Shown one piece after another: positions 22,319 through 34,315 of a stretch of 64,000 bases of DNA. The position numbers and the translations under genes are program-made. Origin of the DNA: Crossaster papposus (Eukaryota > Echinodermata > Asteroidea > Velatida > Solasteridae); assembly GCA_037893245.1 (NCBI GenBank), contig JBAIAA010000251.1:2709001-2773000 (forward strand), written 5' to 3'. The notes below the pieces were generated by a model. That model worked only from the letters and a program-made list of their open reading frames with translations, ran no database searches and had not been told where the DNA came from. Position 1 is the stretch's first letter; every line of letters starts with the position of its first letter.

Positions 22319-25042
22319 TTACACCTGGTGATACATCTTGACTGAGTACCAGTCAGCCACTTCCAGCTGCCCATCTGATGTGAATGTGATTCCGTTGGGA
22401 TAGTACAGACTCTGTGCAATGCACTTGAGAAAGCCACCTTGAGGGTCATAGTGGTGGATATGACCCATATGTTATCATAATTATGCATTGCAACATAGAA
22501 ACCTGAGCTATCAGTGTACACACCGTTGCAGCACTGTACTGGTTGACCATTGGTGGTGGGTTTTATGGTGCGCTGTGTAGTACCATTGCCATCAGCAACA
22601 TTTACTGTCTGCGACCATGAACTGATGACAATTCTACTATTGCTGTCTACAGCCACATAGTGAGGTTTAACCTTGACGGGTATGGTACGTAGGAGCTCAC
22701 CATCAGTGGGGCTGTGTTCAGTCAACACCAGCCTATTGACATCACCTACTACTAATGGTATCATCATTCTTGACAGCTACACCCCGGAGGTCAACTGCGG
22801 TCTTACCGACCTCACTCGGTGGCACTGTTGGGAACTCGTAGGCTAGGCCAGCGTGTTGTCGCTGTGGAACACCTTCACATGGCATGCGTCTTCCTCGACG
22901 ACCACCAAACGATTGTTGGTGTGTGTAGCTGCGATGCCGCGTGGACCTGTAGGAGTCATGATGTCAAAACAAACGACATAATGCAGTTATTGCAAAATCC
23001 TTTCAATACAGACATTTTTGAAAGAGTGAACACTGCAGTTTAAAAAAAATGTCTGTCAAGGAATTCATTGTTAAGGTTTGGTATACACGCTTGAGAAATC
23101 ACTGCGTTTTATAAATCATTTTGCATGATCTTGTTATGTTTGGTGTTTATCTATTTTATGCCCCAGATTGTGGGGCATAAAATGTTTCACTGTGATTTAT
23201 CTTTCTTTGTGAATAATGGGCGATATGCCAACAAGTGATAAAACACACACTGCAAAAACTGTGTTTAGCGAGTCAGCACTTTTCTAAACACTTTCTTGCA
23301 ATCAGTTTTGCTAAACATGTTTAGCATGTGTATGGATAATGTTTAGTCATTGAACATTGATGTTTATTGGACACGAGTGCTTAGCTTGTAAGCATGTTTG
23401 CTAATTATGTTAACTGTTAGCCAAAAAAAAAAGGCAGTTTACTCGGTAAATACAGGTTATACCGATGTTTAAGCAAATCTATGCATTTTACTCTGCAACT
23501 ATTAGATCTATTTTTCTGGGAATCCCATCTTTTGCAAATAATTTCAGGAATAAAGCAAATCAATTTTCCATTTTTGGTTTGTCAAATTTTGACATTTTGT
23601 TTTCATGGAATATACATTGAGGTTGAAAAACATTCCCATGTCTTGAATACTAACTTATTAGTGAAGACGGAAGGGGAATTGTTGAAGTGCATATTTTCGC
23701 AGATGGCATGCAATTTTAACTTACATCCTTGCATCGGGATCATGCTTTTCTGGTTGCCATCGATGCTGCAGATCACAACTCGTTTGTTGCCGTAGTCAGT
23801 CACTGCAATCTCATCAGGTTGACGAGCAGCAATGCCACAAGCCCAATTGAACTCTCCTGGACCACTTCCCCGTCTACCAAACTCACCACACAGCTCCCAC
23901 TTGCCTTCCGTCACCCCGGCCACCTTACCTAGATTGATGTCACCAATCCCCGCACTCTGCTTGAACTCCAGAAATGCCAGCCTGTCATCAACTCTAGGAA
24001 TAGCCTGACCGGCCAACAGTTTCAAGTCTTTGCTGATTGTGGTATAGAGTGACAGGAAGTCACTATCCGATGTAGTCATTGTCACCTCTCTAGCCGTATC
24101 TAGTGGAAACTGAAACCTCTCCAAAGCCAAGCTCGCGGTTTTCTCACATTCTTCCAGTTTCTGCTCATGATCCGTTTGGATGTTTTTGATGTCGTCAAGG
24201 ATGTGATTTTCCTGAGCCGTTACCTCTGCTCGTATCTTAGCTGCTCTGTCTTTCACTTCTGTCGTGACCCTCTTGGCTGTGGCACTTAAATCTTCTTTCA
24301 GTCTTGAGACTTTTTCTTGTGATTTCTGGAGTTCTTTTAAGGTGTTTTCAAGTGGAGAAAACAGTTCACCCAATGACTCCTTGTATGTTGATGTGGCTAG
24401 ATTTCTGTCAATACACACCTGTTCTGGCATACGGTGGTCGAGGACGGTACAATCTCGGCAGATGAGCACTTCACATGTGGTACAAAAGAACCGTGTCGCT
24501 TCGCCCTCATGGATCGGACATTTTGGATGTGGTTTCGGGTGCTTCTTTGTCAGTGTAACCTTTCCCTTACAAATGTCCTTCAGTGGAGTCACCTTGTGGT
24601 CAGATGAGACAGCAAATCGAAGATGCATTTTGCTACAGGCTGAGCACAAATTCTGGTCGCAGTCCAGACATCTGTGCATTGCCTCATTGGCTTCCTCACA
24701 AATACCACACAATATTCCAGCATCACCCAAGCTCACTACCTTCTCCTGAAGTTGAATCTCCTCAAGTTTAATCTCCTCAACTAAACCCATTAGATGAAAG
24801 TTGGTTTTCAGACCCTGCACCCCTGCCTCTGGAAGTTTCGTCTCCTGTCGACACATGGGGCAAGGAATCTGTGTACAGCCCTGGTGCTTCGTGCTGTGGT
24901 ATTTCAGCAGACATTGCTCACATAAACTGTGCAGGCATTCCAGTATATTTAGCTGTTGATATCTGTCTTGACATATGCAACACTCAAGATGATGTCTGCA
25001 GCTTGTCTCTAGAGCTGAACTTATTGCAGGTTCGGTTGCCAT
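22319..25042 (-). pseudogene. TRIM-NHL (RING, two B-boxes, coiled coil, NHL) gene with frameshifts
   Basis: Exon 1 (25042-23725, donor GTAAGT) encodes a C3HC4 RING (about residues 21-65), two B-boxes (about 110-150 and 170-210), a coiled coil (about 215-330) and the start of an NHL region (EFGRRGSGPGEFNW; about 380 on). Exon 2 begins after CCTACAG at 22946 and continues the NHL propeller (PRGIAATHTNNRLVVVEED). A 1-nt gain near 22750 and a further shift near 22470 move the frame; the final frame ends GQLEVADWYSVKMYHQV with TAA at 22319-22321. The family comprises RING E3 ubiquitin ligases resembling TRIM2/3/56, expanded in lancelets and other marine invertebrates. With two shifts in the last exon it is probably a decaying copy, unless the assembly is wrong there. 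The 7.2-kb transposon ends 175 bp downstream. Confidence 0.8.
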
Positions 25043-25519
25043 GTTGTTTTGTCTGGGAAAATGAAGACTAATGTGTTCACGTATTTATCAATAGGGATCG
25101 ACAGCCAGAGCTCTAGATGTAAATATGAAATATGTGCAAAATCACACCCTTACCAAAACTGCACATCCTCTTCAAACTGTTATCACTTTTATTTTATCTT
25201 GGTTTTGTTTTGTTTTGTTTTACATTGCCATTTGTGAATCCAATATGTTAATGAGAAGGCTGAGAATTTTAGAAATAACTTGCGTCCTATCTTGAAAGCA
25301 ATGCAAATTGTTTTCGTACATTATGTAATATTCAGGCTATTTACAGTGCTTTTGTCAGAAAGATTTGCTTCGAGGTCATGTACATGTATTATCAACCTTT
25401 GATTTTATCTGCTGGTGTTAGAGTCCATAATAGCAGGCATAAATGAAAAGGCTGTCTAGATGTTAAATTGAAAAAGCAAATCTTTGGCGAAATTATTTGA
25501 ACACACTCGGTGTGTTACC
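25043..25519. other. TRIM upstream region; nothing recognised
   Basis: AT-rich, no TATA box or repeat that can be argued for. Confidence 0.35.
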
Positions 25520-26790
25520 TAAGATGCAGGGGGAGGCCTATACCCGTGAAGCTGGCAATATACACCGCCACGCTTTGATGGATTTCAAACACTATCTATT
25601 TTCCAATACAAAAACGCTATGTCCTTTGCAGCGAAAATGTCTTCCCATTTTACTCTTAATTGATACATAATGCTTTTCTGCACCAAAAGCCGCGAAAATA
25701 ACACCTTTTGTTTCCAAACAAATTTGATGAAAAAAAGTGGAGTCCGATGATTCGGGGCACAGTGCAAAAATCTTCCGGCAATTGCGGCAAACCAAAAAAC
25801 TGCAGTGTAAAAAAGCTTCACCTTAATTGTTTTGGGGGAACGGACGGTGCTATATTCGCAGGTTTGGTGTAAAATATCAATGTGTATTATTTAACATTCA
25901 TAAATACCTGGGACAGTTTAGGCATTCCTATTGGTCGAGAGCCCGTCACGTGGCCGGTTTTAAACGGACGATAAAGACATGGCTAGAAGTGTTTAAAACC
26001 AGTTGGCAACAAAAGTAGCCCCTGCACATGGACAACTCAATGGACATCCTTCTCCGGGCACTTCACTGCTGCGCAGACCATTGTTCTTATCTATTTTGAA
26101 CCATTCGGGTGCAAAATCCTGTTTTCCTCCAAATATGACGAATTTAAGAAAAAAAGTCTTCCACTTTTTAAAGAAATTCCATAAGTCGTGCACAAACGCG
26201 GTCGCGTCACGTTCGTTCTTTTCCCTTTGAAAAAAACACGCGCGCGTACGCCATTTAGACGCGGAGGCCTATCCAGTCTATATAATGGAGATCAATGGTA
26301 AATACGCTTTATTGCATGTATTGTGACGTAGAGCGACAGAGGCGGAAACATGTCATTTGACAGTGGCCCGTGAACATGGATAGGGGAAAACACACAGAAT
26401 GGCGAAACACCGAAATTTACTTGCGACAATTTGCCGTGATTTTCGGGGCTTTTTTGGCTGAATTTTACAAAAAAGGTATTTATGAATGGGAATAAATGTG
26501 TGTTCGGTCGGTATTAATCACTCTGTTTAATACCGCTTGGAGTCTGGGTGCTGATAATTACCCTCGCCTTCGGCTCGGGTAATTATCAGCACCCAGACTC
26601 CAAGCGGTATTAAACAGAGTGGTTAAAACCTCCCGAACACACATTTATTCCCTTAGTAAAATGGAAAGAAATTTACGCTGCAAAGGACATAGCGTTTTAT
26701 TTTTTTCGGAAAATAGAAAGTTGTTTTAAATCAATCAAGCGTGGCGGTGTATACACGTTCACGGGTCTAGGAGAGGCCAGTAATTGCGGC
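25520..26790. mobile_element. 1.27-kb inverted-repeat element
   Basis: The left arm (25525-25660: GAGGCCTATACCCGTGAA, TATACACCGCCACGCTT, ACGCTATGTCCTTTGCAGCG) is matched inverted by 26660-26785. The inside has no clear gene. It hosts the hairpin at 26487-26652. Confidence 0.65.
26487..26652. repeat. Near-perfect 166-bp hairpin
   Basis: GGGAATAAATGTGTGTTCGG opens and its complement closes the structure. The core arms TGTTTAATACCGCTTGGAGT fold around CTCGCCTTCGGCTCGGG. The centre resembles that of the hairpin at 16566-16710. Confidence 0.85.
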
Positions 26791-27143
26791 AAGTTGTACC
26801 GGGCCAGCTTCATCCCAAAATGTTCAGATGTGCAATAAACTAAACACAGCTACACAATGTCAAAAGTATTATATTCCTTTACATTTATTTCAATGTTGAC
26901 CCATAATGAACAACTGATATAAATTGATATAAATGACATTAAATTAAACATTATCAATAAATACAGTTATAACGTTTTTACAAATACAAGTGTAAAAGGT
27001 GGGACAACAATGAGGTATAGGGTGAAGCCGAGGCTTTTGTTCCCTAACCTATGGACAGACGTCAAGATACAGGACTAAACTGGACAAGGACAATAGTTAC
27101 TTACAAAACATACACAGTTATAGGTAAGACCAACCATCATCAG

Positions 27144-30122
27144 TTACAGGTATGTATTTAGTAATTGCGTTTTAAATGTTCGGGTAAAATTTGGTATAGA
27201 GCGAGATATTTTTAAAGATTCACCAAGACCATTCCATAATGCAGTTCCACGTTGAACAATACTATTTTTGAACAACGACGTCCTGTTAAAACGGACAAAG
27301 AGATTTTTCCTTGCAGTACTTCGGGTATTATATGAATGAATATTTGAAGTGAGGGTAAAGGAGGATTTAAAACAGGAAGGCAATATATTGTTCATATATT
27401 TATACATAAACTTACCCAAATGTAAATAATAAAGTTCATTGAACTGTAGTAGTTTAAGATTTTCAAATAGTGGAGAAGTATGATCGCGGTAGCCAGCATT
27501 AAAAATAATACGAACAGCCCGCTTTTGTAAAATTACAAGTCTATTATACTGCGGTGATGTAGAACCACCCCATGTAAGAATTGAGTAGTTTAAATATGGA
27601 AGAACGAAAGAATTATAAAGTATTAATAAAATATTACTCGGTAAGAAATGTTTTAAACGATTCATGACACCGACATTTTTTGAAATTTTACTAGCTACAT
27701 CATCGATGTGATTTTTCCATGTTAAATGCTCATCAATGTTAATACCAAGAAATTTAGTACTCTTTACCTGATTTAAAGTGATGTCATTTAAAATTAAGGG
27801 AACAGATTGATTATACTTATGTTGTCTAGAACAAAAAATCATATAATTTGATTTAAGAAGGTTTACACAAAGCTTATTGGCTAGAAGCCAAGTACTTATT
27901 TTCCCAAGTTCAATATTAAGAGTCCGAACTGCTATATCTACATTATTGTGACTATATAACAAACTAGTGTCATCTGCAAATAGACAGAATGAGACAATAT
28001 CGGATGTATTGCACATGTCATTAATATAAATAATAAATAGTAGTGGGCCCAGCACAGAGCCCTGTGGGACTCCACAAGATATAAAATTATTAGTAGAACT
28101 TACAGAGTTGTATGAAACAAATTGTTTTCTATTAGTTAAGTAACTTTTGAACCAGTCCAAGGCTATACCACGGACACCATAGTGTTCTAGTTTATGGATA
28201 AGTATATCATGGTTAACTGTGTCAAAAGCCTTGGACAGGTCCAAAAATATGCCAACAGAAAAGTCATTGTTGTCTATGGCATTTAAAATGTTATCTACTA
28301 CATATGAGGTTGCAAGCTCGGTTGATCGGTTTTTCCTAAAGCCAAATTGCGATTCGGACAAAATGTTATGTTTATTTACAAAGCCTATTAGTCGATTGTA
28401 GATTAATTTCTCAAAAACTTTTGAGAAAATAGATAAGACAGAAATAGGTCTAAAGTTTCCAATATCGTGCTTAGATCCCGCTTTATAAATGGGAATAACC
28501 TTGCCTATCTTCAATCCATCAGGGAAGATTCCTGAAGTTAGTGACTTATTAAAAATTTCAGCTAGTGGTTTTGCCAGTGAGTTCCTAGCTTGCTTAACAA
28601 TAGACGAACTTAAGCCATCAAAACCTGGGGCCTTACCGCAAGGTATACTATTCACAATATCTACAATTTCTTCTTGTGTAATTGGTTTGAGGAATAAAGA
28701 ATTCGAGCACCTGGCATTAAGAAAAGAATCAACCGAGGTGTTACATAATGGAAGCTTATTTGCGAGGCTAGGACCAATGTTAGTAAAATATACATTGAAT
28801 GCATCAGCAATGTCTTTGTTATCATCAATTCTTACACCGTCTTGAATAAAATAAGATGGGTTTGGTTTTGGTTTGTCTTTGTTCAATAAGGAATTAATAA
28901 GCTTCCATGTTCCTTTGATATTGCCCTTTTCTTGGTTAAATTTGTTACTTAAATATTTTTTTTTTGACATTCTTATTAACGAATTTAATTTGTTTGTATA
29001 CACAGTATAAGTTGATTTGTTCTGAAGAGTAGGATTTCTAAGAAACTTTTTATACAGGTAATTTTTCCTTCTAATTGAATTATAAATACCATCAGATAAC
29101 CATGGTGACTTTTGTTTATCATAACGACATTTTACCTCTCTCAATGGAAAGTGTTCATTATACAGTTTAAGTACATGATCTAGGAAGGTATTATACAAAC
29201 AATTCATGTCATTTAATGAAGTTATACAATTCCAATCAGTCTCATTTAAATCATGGATAAAATTGTGCACATTGTTGTTATTAAAGTCGCGCTTGAATTG
29301 CCTTTGTTCAGTTTTAACTTGTGCTTTATAGTTATCTATAAGCAAAAATACAGGTAAGTGATCACTTATGTCAGTGATTAAAACACCAGCAGTATGGTTT
29401 AGAAAATCATTTGTAAAAATATTATCTATTAAAGTTGCACTGTCTTCAGTGATTCTTGTGGGTTTATTTATAGTAGGATAAAATGATTGGGAAGAGAGAA
29501 CATCTATAAACCTCTGCACAAAATTATCCGTTACACAATGCAATAAATTAATATTAAAATCACCCATAATATAACACTTCTTGTTCTCATTGTTATTTCT
29601 CCCCAGAATGTCATTAAAATGATCAGTGAAATTATTACACGACGCACATGGTGGTTTATAAACTATTCCAATAACAATATTTGCCTTATGGGAATTTTCA
29701 AGTTCAATAAAACATGACTCTATTTCGGAATTATTGAGACACAAATCATTACGATTCCTATAGGTAAGGTTTTGCTTTATATATAGCGCAACACCCCTAC
29801 CTCTTTTGTTTTGCCTACAAATACCTTCAATTGCGTAATTTTTTATTTGAATCAAAGGGTCATGTATATCTGTTAACCACGACTCGGATATTCCAATTAT
29901 TGAAAAATCACTTTCCAAAATATTAATGTAATTGGTTATGTTTGAAATATTTTTTGTCAGACTACGAGCATTTATATGCAACAATTTGGTATTTTTGTTC
30001 GTATTATTAACATTTCTAAATTGATCTTGGTCGTAGTAGCAACAGTTAATATTGGGGACATTATAATTTAAGTCAGGATCTATACTATCATTTACAATAA
30101 AATCATGATTGTTTTGGTTCAT
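27144..30122 (-). CDS. LINE ORF2: APE endonuclease plus reverse transcriptase
   Basis: 992 uninterrupted codons. The endonuclease domain spans about residues 45-265: LLHINARSL, E80 in SESWL, GDFN at 187-190, SDHLP at 253-257. A linker leads to the reverse transcriptase (about 535-800): KVIPIYKAG, NFRPISVL, QFGFRKNRST, LDLSKAFDTVNHDIL, GVPQGSVLGPLLF and the catalytic FADD at 715-718. The C-terminal tail (YNTRS...ALWNGL) is the block also seen in the 2.8-kb relic. It nicks target DNA and copies its RNA in place. Domain order and motifs fit the CR1/L2/Rex1 assemblage; the exact clade needs a tree. An intact frame points to recent activity. Confidence 0.95.
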   Translation of the reverse strand: MNQNNHDFIVNDSIDPDLNYNVPNINCCYYDQDQFRNVNNTNKNTKLLHINARSLTKNISNITNYINILESDFSIIGISESWLTDIHDPLIQIKNYAIEGICRQNKRGRGVALYIKQNLTYRNRNDLCLNNSEIESCFIELENSHKANIVIGIVYKPPCASCNNFTDHFNDILGRNNNENKKCYIMGDFNINLLHCVTDNFVQRFIDVLSSQSFYPTINKPTRITEDSATLIDNIFTNDFLNHTAGVLITDISDHLPVFLLIDNYKAQVKTEQRQFKRDFNNNNVHNFIHDLNETDWNCITSLNDMNCLYNTFLDHVLKLYNEHFPLREVKCRYDKQKSPWLSDGIYNSIRRKNYLYKKFLRNPTLQNKSTYTVYTNKLNSLIRMSKKKYLSNKFNQEKGNIKGTWKLINSLLNKDKPKPNPSYFIQDGVRIDDNKDIADAFNVYFTNIGPSLANKLPLCNTSVDSFLNARCSNSLFLKPITQEEIVDIVNSIPCGKAPGFDGLSSSIVKQARNSLAKPLAEIFNKSLTSGIFPDGLKIGKVIPIYKAGSKHDIGNFRPISVLSIFSKVFEKLIYNRLIGFVNKHNILSESQFGFRKNRSTELATSYVVDNILNAIDNNDFSVGIFLDLSKAFDTVNHDILIHKLEHYGVRGIALDWFKSYLTNRKQFVSYNSVSSTNNFISCGVPQGSVLGPLLFIIYINDMCNTSDIVSFCLFADDTSLLYSHNNVDIAVRTLNIELGKISTWLLANKLCVNLLKSNYMIFCSRQHKYNQSVPLILNDITLNQVKSTKFLGINIDEHLTWKNHIDDVASKISKNVGVMNRLKHFLPSNILLILYNSFVLPYLNYSILTWGGSTSPQYNRLVILQKRAVRIIFNAGYRDHTSPLFENLKLLQFNELYYLHLGKFMYKYMNNILPSCFKSSFTLTSNIHSYNTRSTARKNLFVRFNRTSLFKNSIVQRGTALWNGLGESLKISRSIPNFTRTFKTQLLNTYL

Positions 30123-30305
30123 GATAACAATTGGTTATAAAGTACAATAAATACTACGAGTACAAAACTATATTCAGTGATGTTTGGTCTTACCTCTATA
30201 AACACACACAAAGACAAAAACAGAGACAAATTCAAACAATGAACAAGAAAATAATAAATATGAAACATATTGATTATTTGACAAATGTAAGTGTGACTCA
30301 CGGAG

Positions 30306-31204
30306 CTAAGAGATCTGGCTTGCTTCCCCCAATCGAAAGGTTTTGAATGAGCCGCTCTTCAGCTTGTATGTGATCATCGCTGGGACAGACATCGGAATGT
30401 ATGCGAACTGAACTCTTTCGTCCTGTCTGATGGATTGCAGGTGGTTGTCTCTCAGACGTTTTCTCATTTCCCTGACCCTCGGAGTGACGTCGTCGGCGAT
30501 GTAGATGTTTGACCCATTGTAGCGGTTGTTCTTCAATGACCGGGCAGCGTTTTTGATGATGAACTGCCTATCTGTATACCTCAACAGCTTACAGTGAATC
30601 ATTCGTGGGCGCGTCTGACTACCAACCCCGGTGTGAGATGGTCGGTGTCCCGGTGTACGGTGTACCGTACTCGTTCAATCTCAATGTCGGAGACCCCCTC
30701 CAACTTCATGTGATTCGTCAAGAAATCCGCTACAAATTCCTCGCAGGATTGGTCTTTTTCGGATCCCTCGGGAACACCGTGGATTACAATGTTATTTCTC
30801 CTGCTTCGGTTCTGCAGATCGTCAAGCTGGTCTTCAAGCTTGTTGATTTCTAGGTGGTGTGCAGTAGAATGGTTGTTGATGGTCGCAGTGAGTGATCTAT
30901 CCTTTTCCTCGAGCATTTCAATGGATGTTTTCAAGTCGTCTATGTCTTTGGAATTTCCACTGACACGACGATCGGTGTCACAAAGACTGACTTCAAGCTT
31001 GGATAGCCTTGCATCCATGGTCTCAATGGCATTCAGGATTTGGTCCAGCTTCGTATCCACGGCGGACAAAGCGTCTCGACAACACTGGCAGCCATCTTGA
31101 ACCACAACGGACTCACTGGTGCTAGGAGTCGACGAAAGTTGATCTGTTTTCCCTCGTTTTCTGCTGCTCCGTACAGGCTTGCTCACATCACAGGAATCAG
31201 CCAT
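30306..31204 (-). pseudogene. LINE ORF1 (L1-ORF1p-like coiled-coil/RRM), frameshifted
   Basis: ORF1 probably starts at the ATG at 31204 (MADSCDVSKPVRSSRKRGK). It has a Cys-rich patch, a long coiled coil, then ENRSRRNNIVIHGVPE-like text, the entry of the RRM-type domain. Near 30660 a gain of about 5 nt (repeated CGGTA) shifts the frame. The rest continues from 30602 with RMIHCKLLRYTDRQFIIKN and the C-terminal RNA-binding domain (LKNNRYNGSNIYIADDVTP) to 30306. The protein would be an RNA chaperone. As written only the N-terminal two thirds can be made. Confidence 0.8.
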
Positions 31205-31300
31205 GATCAGAATTGTATGTTTATTATGTTGATTGACGAAAGGCGTTATATTTTGCGGATAAAGACTAAATTTCATTGACTTTTGGGAGAGCGATTTTAG

Positions 31301-32059
31301 CCCGTGCGTCACGTTACATAGTCATAGTTTCAAATAATAGTTACATAATAATAGTTACATAATAATGTGTTTAATACTTAGTAAAGTGCCGTCCAAATGC
31401 AATGAATTAGTACAATGAAAATAAGCAATTGGTTTTCTTTTCAGCATTTTTTCACTGATTGATTGATCGGACTTGCAATGCCCTTGATTTAGAAAACATT
31501 TTCCCATTTCCCATTGACCGATACTAATATCTTTGCTCACATTTGTTGTGGATGGTAAAACCAGTAAAGTGTCTGCCGATGCGAGTTGAAATAAGCAAAC
31601 CTTGTAGTTATTTTCCTCGAAGCAGTAACACGGAAATACTCGTACTATCTAGTCGTACGTCGACATAGAAATACAACATAAAGAGCGCCCCCAATAGACA
31701 TCACGCCCCGGTGTTCTGACTCTGGCCGTTTCCCAAACATCAGCTTAGGCTCCACTGTGGCTCCATCACCATTGACGGGTTACTGCAACTCAGAAACTCA
31801 GAAAATTGACTGTACATCGCCGCTAAGCGTCATCATCCAATTTGACTTTACGCCGGTGCCGTGCAAGCGTGAAATTAAGGTTGGGATGCGATATGGTTTC
31901 CTAAGGCTGTCCTAAATTTGGATAACGATGCTTGATAAATACGTTTTTTTGTAAACGTTTTTGGTATAGTGGAGTGTACCCCTAGAACTATGGGGCTCCC
32001 GAAGTTGTCTGCATATATAATTTCTGTGACACTTGATGTTCTTTGTTACTAGTCACCTG
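31301..32059. other. No gene seen
   Basis: A short repeat of ATAATAGTTAC occurs at about 31335-31365. No other feature can be supported. Confidence 0.35.
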
Positions 32060-32880
32060 TTCAGTTCAATTTTCAATTCAATTCACTTTATTTCCATATG
32101 CATTTACATACACAGTAAACGAGTTATGTTAATAATAAATATACGAGTTATAAGTACTTGTGCATGAAGATGAACATGGTGGAAACCCACAAAAAGCATG
32201 GCTTGTCTAGTGTGGGAATCGCTATAAATTTTCAATTAAATTGTAATAGTAATAGTATGCAGATAGAATATTTAAAGCGGGTTAAAACCAAGAAGAAACC
32301 GATTGTTCAACAGTCAATGAGTCAATATAATAATATTAATTTATTAGCGTAGATATATTTTTATGACTGAAGAATAAGTTAGAATCATCGGCGAAAAGTA
32401 TAATTGATAAAATATCTGAAGATTGAGTAAAGTCGTTAATATATATTTTAAAAAAAGAAAAAAGAAGGAAGTGGTCCAAAGATTGATCCCTGGGGACCGC
32501 CGCATATTACCGAACGAGAAGTCCATTAATTACAACTCTTTGTTTTCTTTGCGACAGAAAGTTTCTGAACCAGTCAAGAGGGACACCTCGTATGTCATAA
32601 TGGGAGCGTTTTTGAAGAAGTATGTCGTGAATGTTTGATGAATGTTTAGACCTGAAACCAAATTGATAATTTGATGATATTGTTTATCTGCAAAAACTCT
32701 GCAATTCTAATAATTTATGAAGAATCTTTTCAAGTATTTTGGAAAAGCTAGGTAATACCGATATCGGTTTATAATGACCAACATGGTCAGGTTCACTATG
32801 TATATATAGAAATAACCTTAGCTATTTTTGAATCAGAAGGAACAACACCGGTTGATAACGACAAATATATTTGTTTAAGT
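32060..32880 (-). pseudogene. Second LINE reverse-transcriptase relic
   Basis: Minus-strand fragments in shifting frames read VVPSDSKIAKV, SHYDIRGVPLDWFRNFLSQRK, GGPQGSIFGPL and a decayed FADD region. This is the middle of a non-LTR RT related to but distinct from the intact one. Its 3' side ends in ATTGAATTGAAAATTGAA-like repeats (about 32060-32090 complement), a common LINE tail. Endonuclease and 5' regions are missing. Confidence 0.75.
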
Positions 32881-33858
32881 TGTGTCGTCGTGTGTCGCAT
32901 TTTTTCTCCACACGTCTTGCCGTAGATCTGCAGCGAAAAGGACTTATTTGGAAAGTGAGGAAACAAGAGGTAAAGCTAGAGTTTATATAAACCAGGTTTG
33001 TCGTGCCTAACTTTCAGCATTTAAGTTTTTCTTCGATTTTGAAATCGGTTCCCGATTTAGTAAGGCGCCAGAACACACGGCATCGACAACACAAATGCAT
33101 CAGTACAGTGGTTGGCAATACTTCCCAAAACCACAGAAGAATCCACCGAATACTGTTAACCACCAAAGATGTAAATGCCATTGTATTGTATTTTAAGTAT
33201 GGGGGTTAGGGTTAGGGCAAGGCAGGGGCGTTACTCCTCCTAGTCTACTAGGGTGCATTATGTTATAATTATACCACTATCGTAATATTGTTTGCCATTG
33301 GTAATTGTTATTGATATTTTTAGGCAACAACGCAGTGGCTATCGTTACGGCAGTTGACGATCTGATTTACTGATAATGACAATACTCTGGACTTTTCACT
33401 CTTGGAACCTGACTATAGTATCAACCAGTCTGGTTCCAAGAACGATATCCAAATGTTATTGTCAGGGTGTCAGCCTGGGTATGTCTGGGAATCGGCTCGT
33501 CAACTGCCGTAACCACAGCCACTGCGTTTTACATGCAAATTAAATTGCACTCAGAAATTATCTTGTAATTAAATTATCTTTCTTGAATGGACAAATAACA
33601 TTTGTTGTTTGTATTCATTTAATACAGCATATCTTCTGGATCCAACAGATGAACATTTCAATATGGAATTGGAGTAGCTCTTTAGTGCAGTACTTGACTG
33701 TAGGTTCACAAATATCCCACGCCTCATGGACAATGAAGAACAAAAAGTACTAGAACAGAGGGATGAACACAAGCCGGTTAATTTTGTTCTAAACATTTAA
33801 TAACTATAATAATTAGAAACATGCAATTACAATAACATGTACCAATTAAATTACTATA
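32881..33858. other. No gene seen; short TTAGGG motif
   Basis: GGGGTTAGGGTTAGGG occurs near 33200. GGCTATCGTTACGGCAGTTG-like sequence at about 33340 faces an inverted copy near 33495-33525, suggesting a small palindromic element of about 200 bp. Confidence 0.4.
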
Positions 33859-34315
33859 GTTCAGGAAAAATACGTTTTGACCTCAAACAAATTGCAACAG
33901 ATTGTTTTTCACCACAGTGCACTTCTATAAGGTCCCTAGAATGACATACTAAAAATCTACAAAAATCCAAGTGGTGGAAATATGACTAATTTGCATAAAT
34001 CGTTAATCCCTGCCGCGTAATATATGTATTCCCATATTTGGGTATATATATATATTTTTCATTTTTTGAAAAGTTTATTTTGGTGATTCTACTTACATAT
34101 CCTTACTTTAATAACATTTGCTAAATCATATAAGTGACTGAATAATTATGAGAACATAGTAATTATCAAAAATGACAACTTCGTGACCCTATAAATGTGC
34201 GCACATTACACTGTCTCCAGATATCATCAAGTAGTCAGTATTGGTGAGCTTCAAATTCACCAAGTTGCTTACTGACACAGTTATCATATTTAAACCTTAT
34301 GAAAAATCATAGGAA
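33859..34315 (+). mobile_element. Truncated MITE copy of the 7.2-kb transposon terminus
   Basis: Starts GTTCAGG next to TA, follows the left terminus of the 14.9-kb element through CTGTCTCCAGATATCATC, continues into the palindrome (TTGGTGAGCTTCAAATTCAC) and is cut off at 34315 by the tetranucleotide tract. Confidence 0.85.

Larger units (their letters stand above)
26820..31300 (-). mobile_element. Near-complete non-LTR retrotransposon (CR1/L2-like group)
   Basis: Minus-strand element with ORF1 (31204-30306, one frameshift), a spacer of about 180 nt, an intact ORF2 (30122-27144) and a 3' untranslated stretch to roughly 26830. End positions are estimates; no target duplication was identified. 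Confidence 0.8.
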
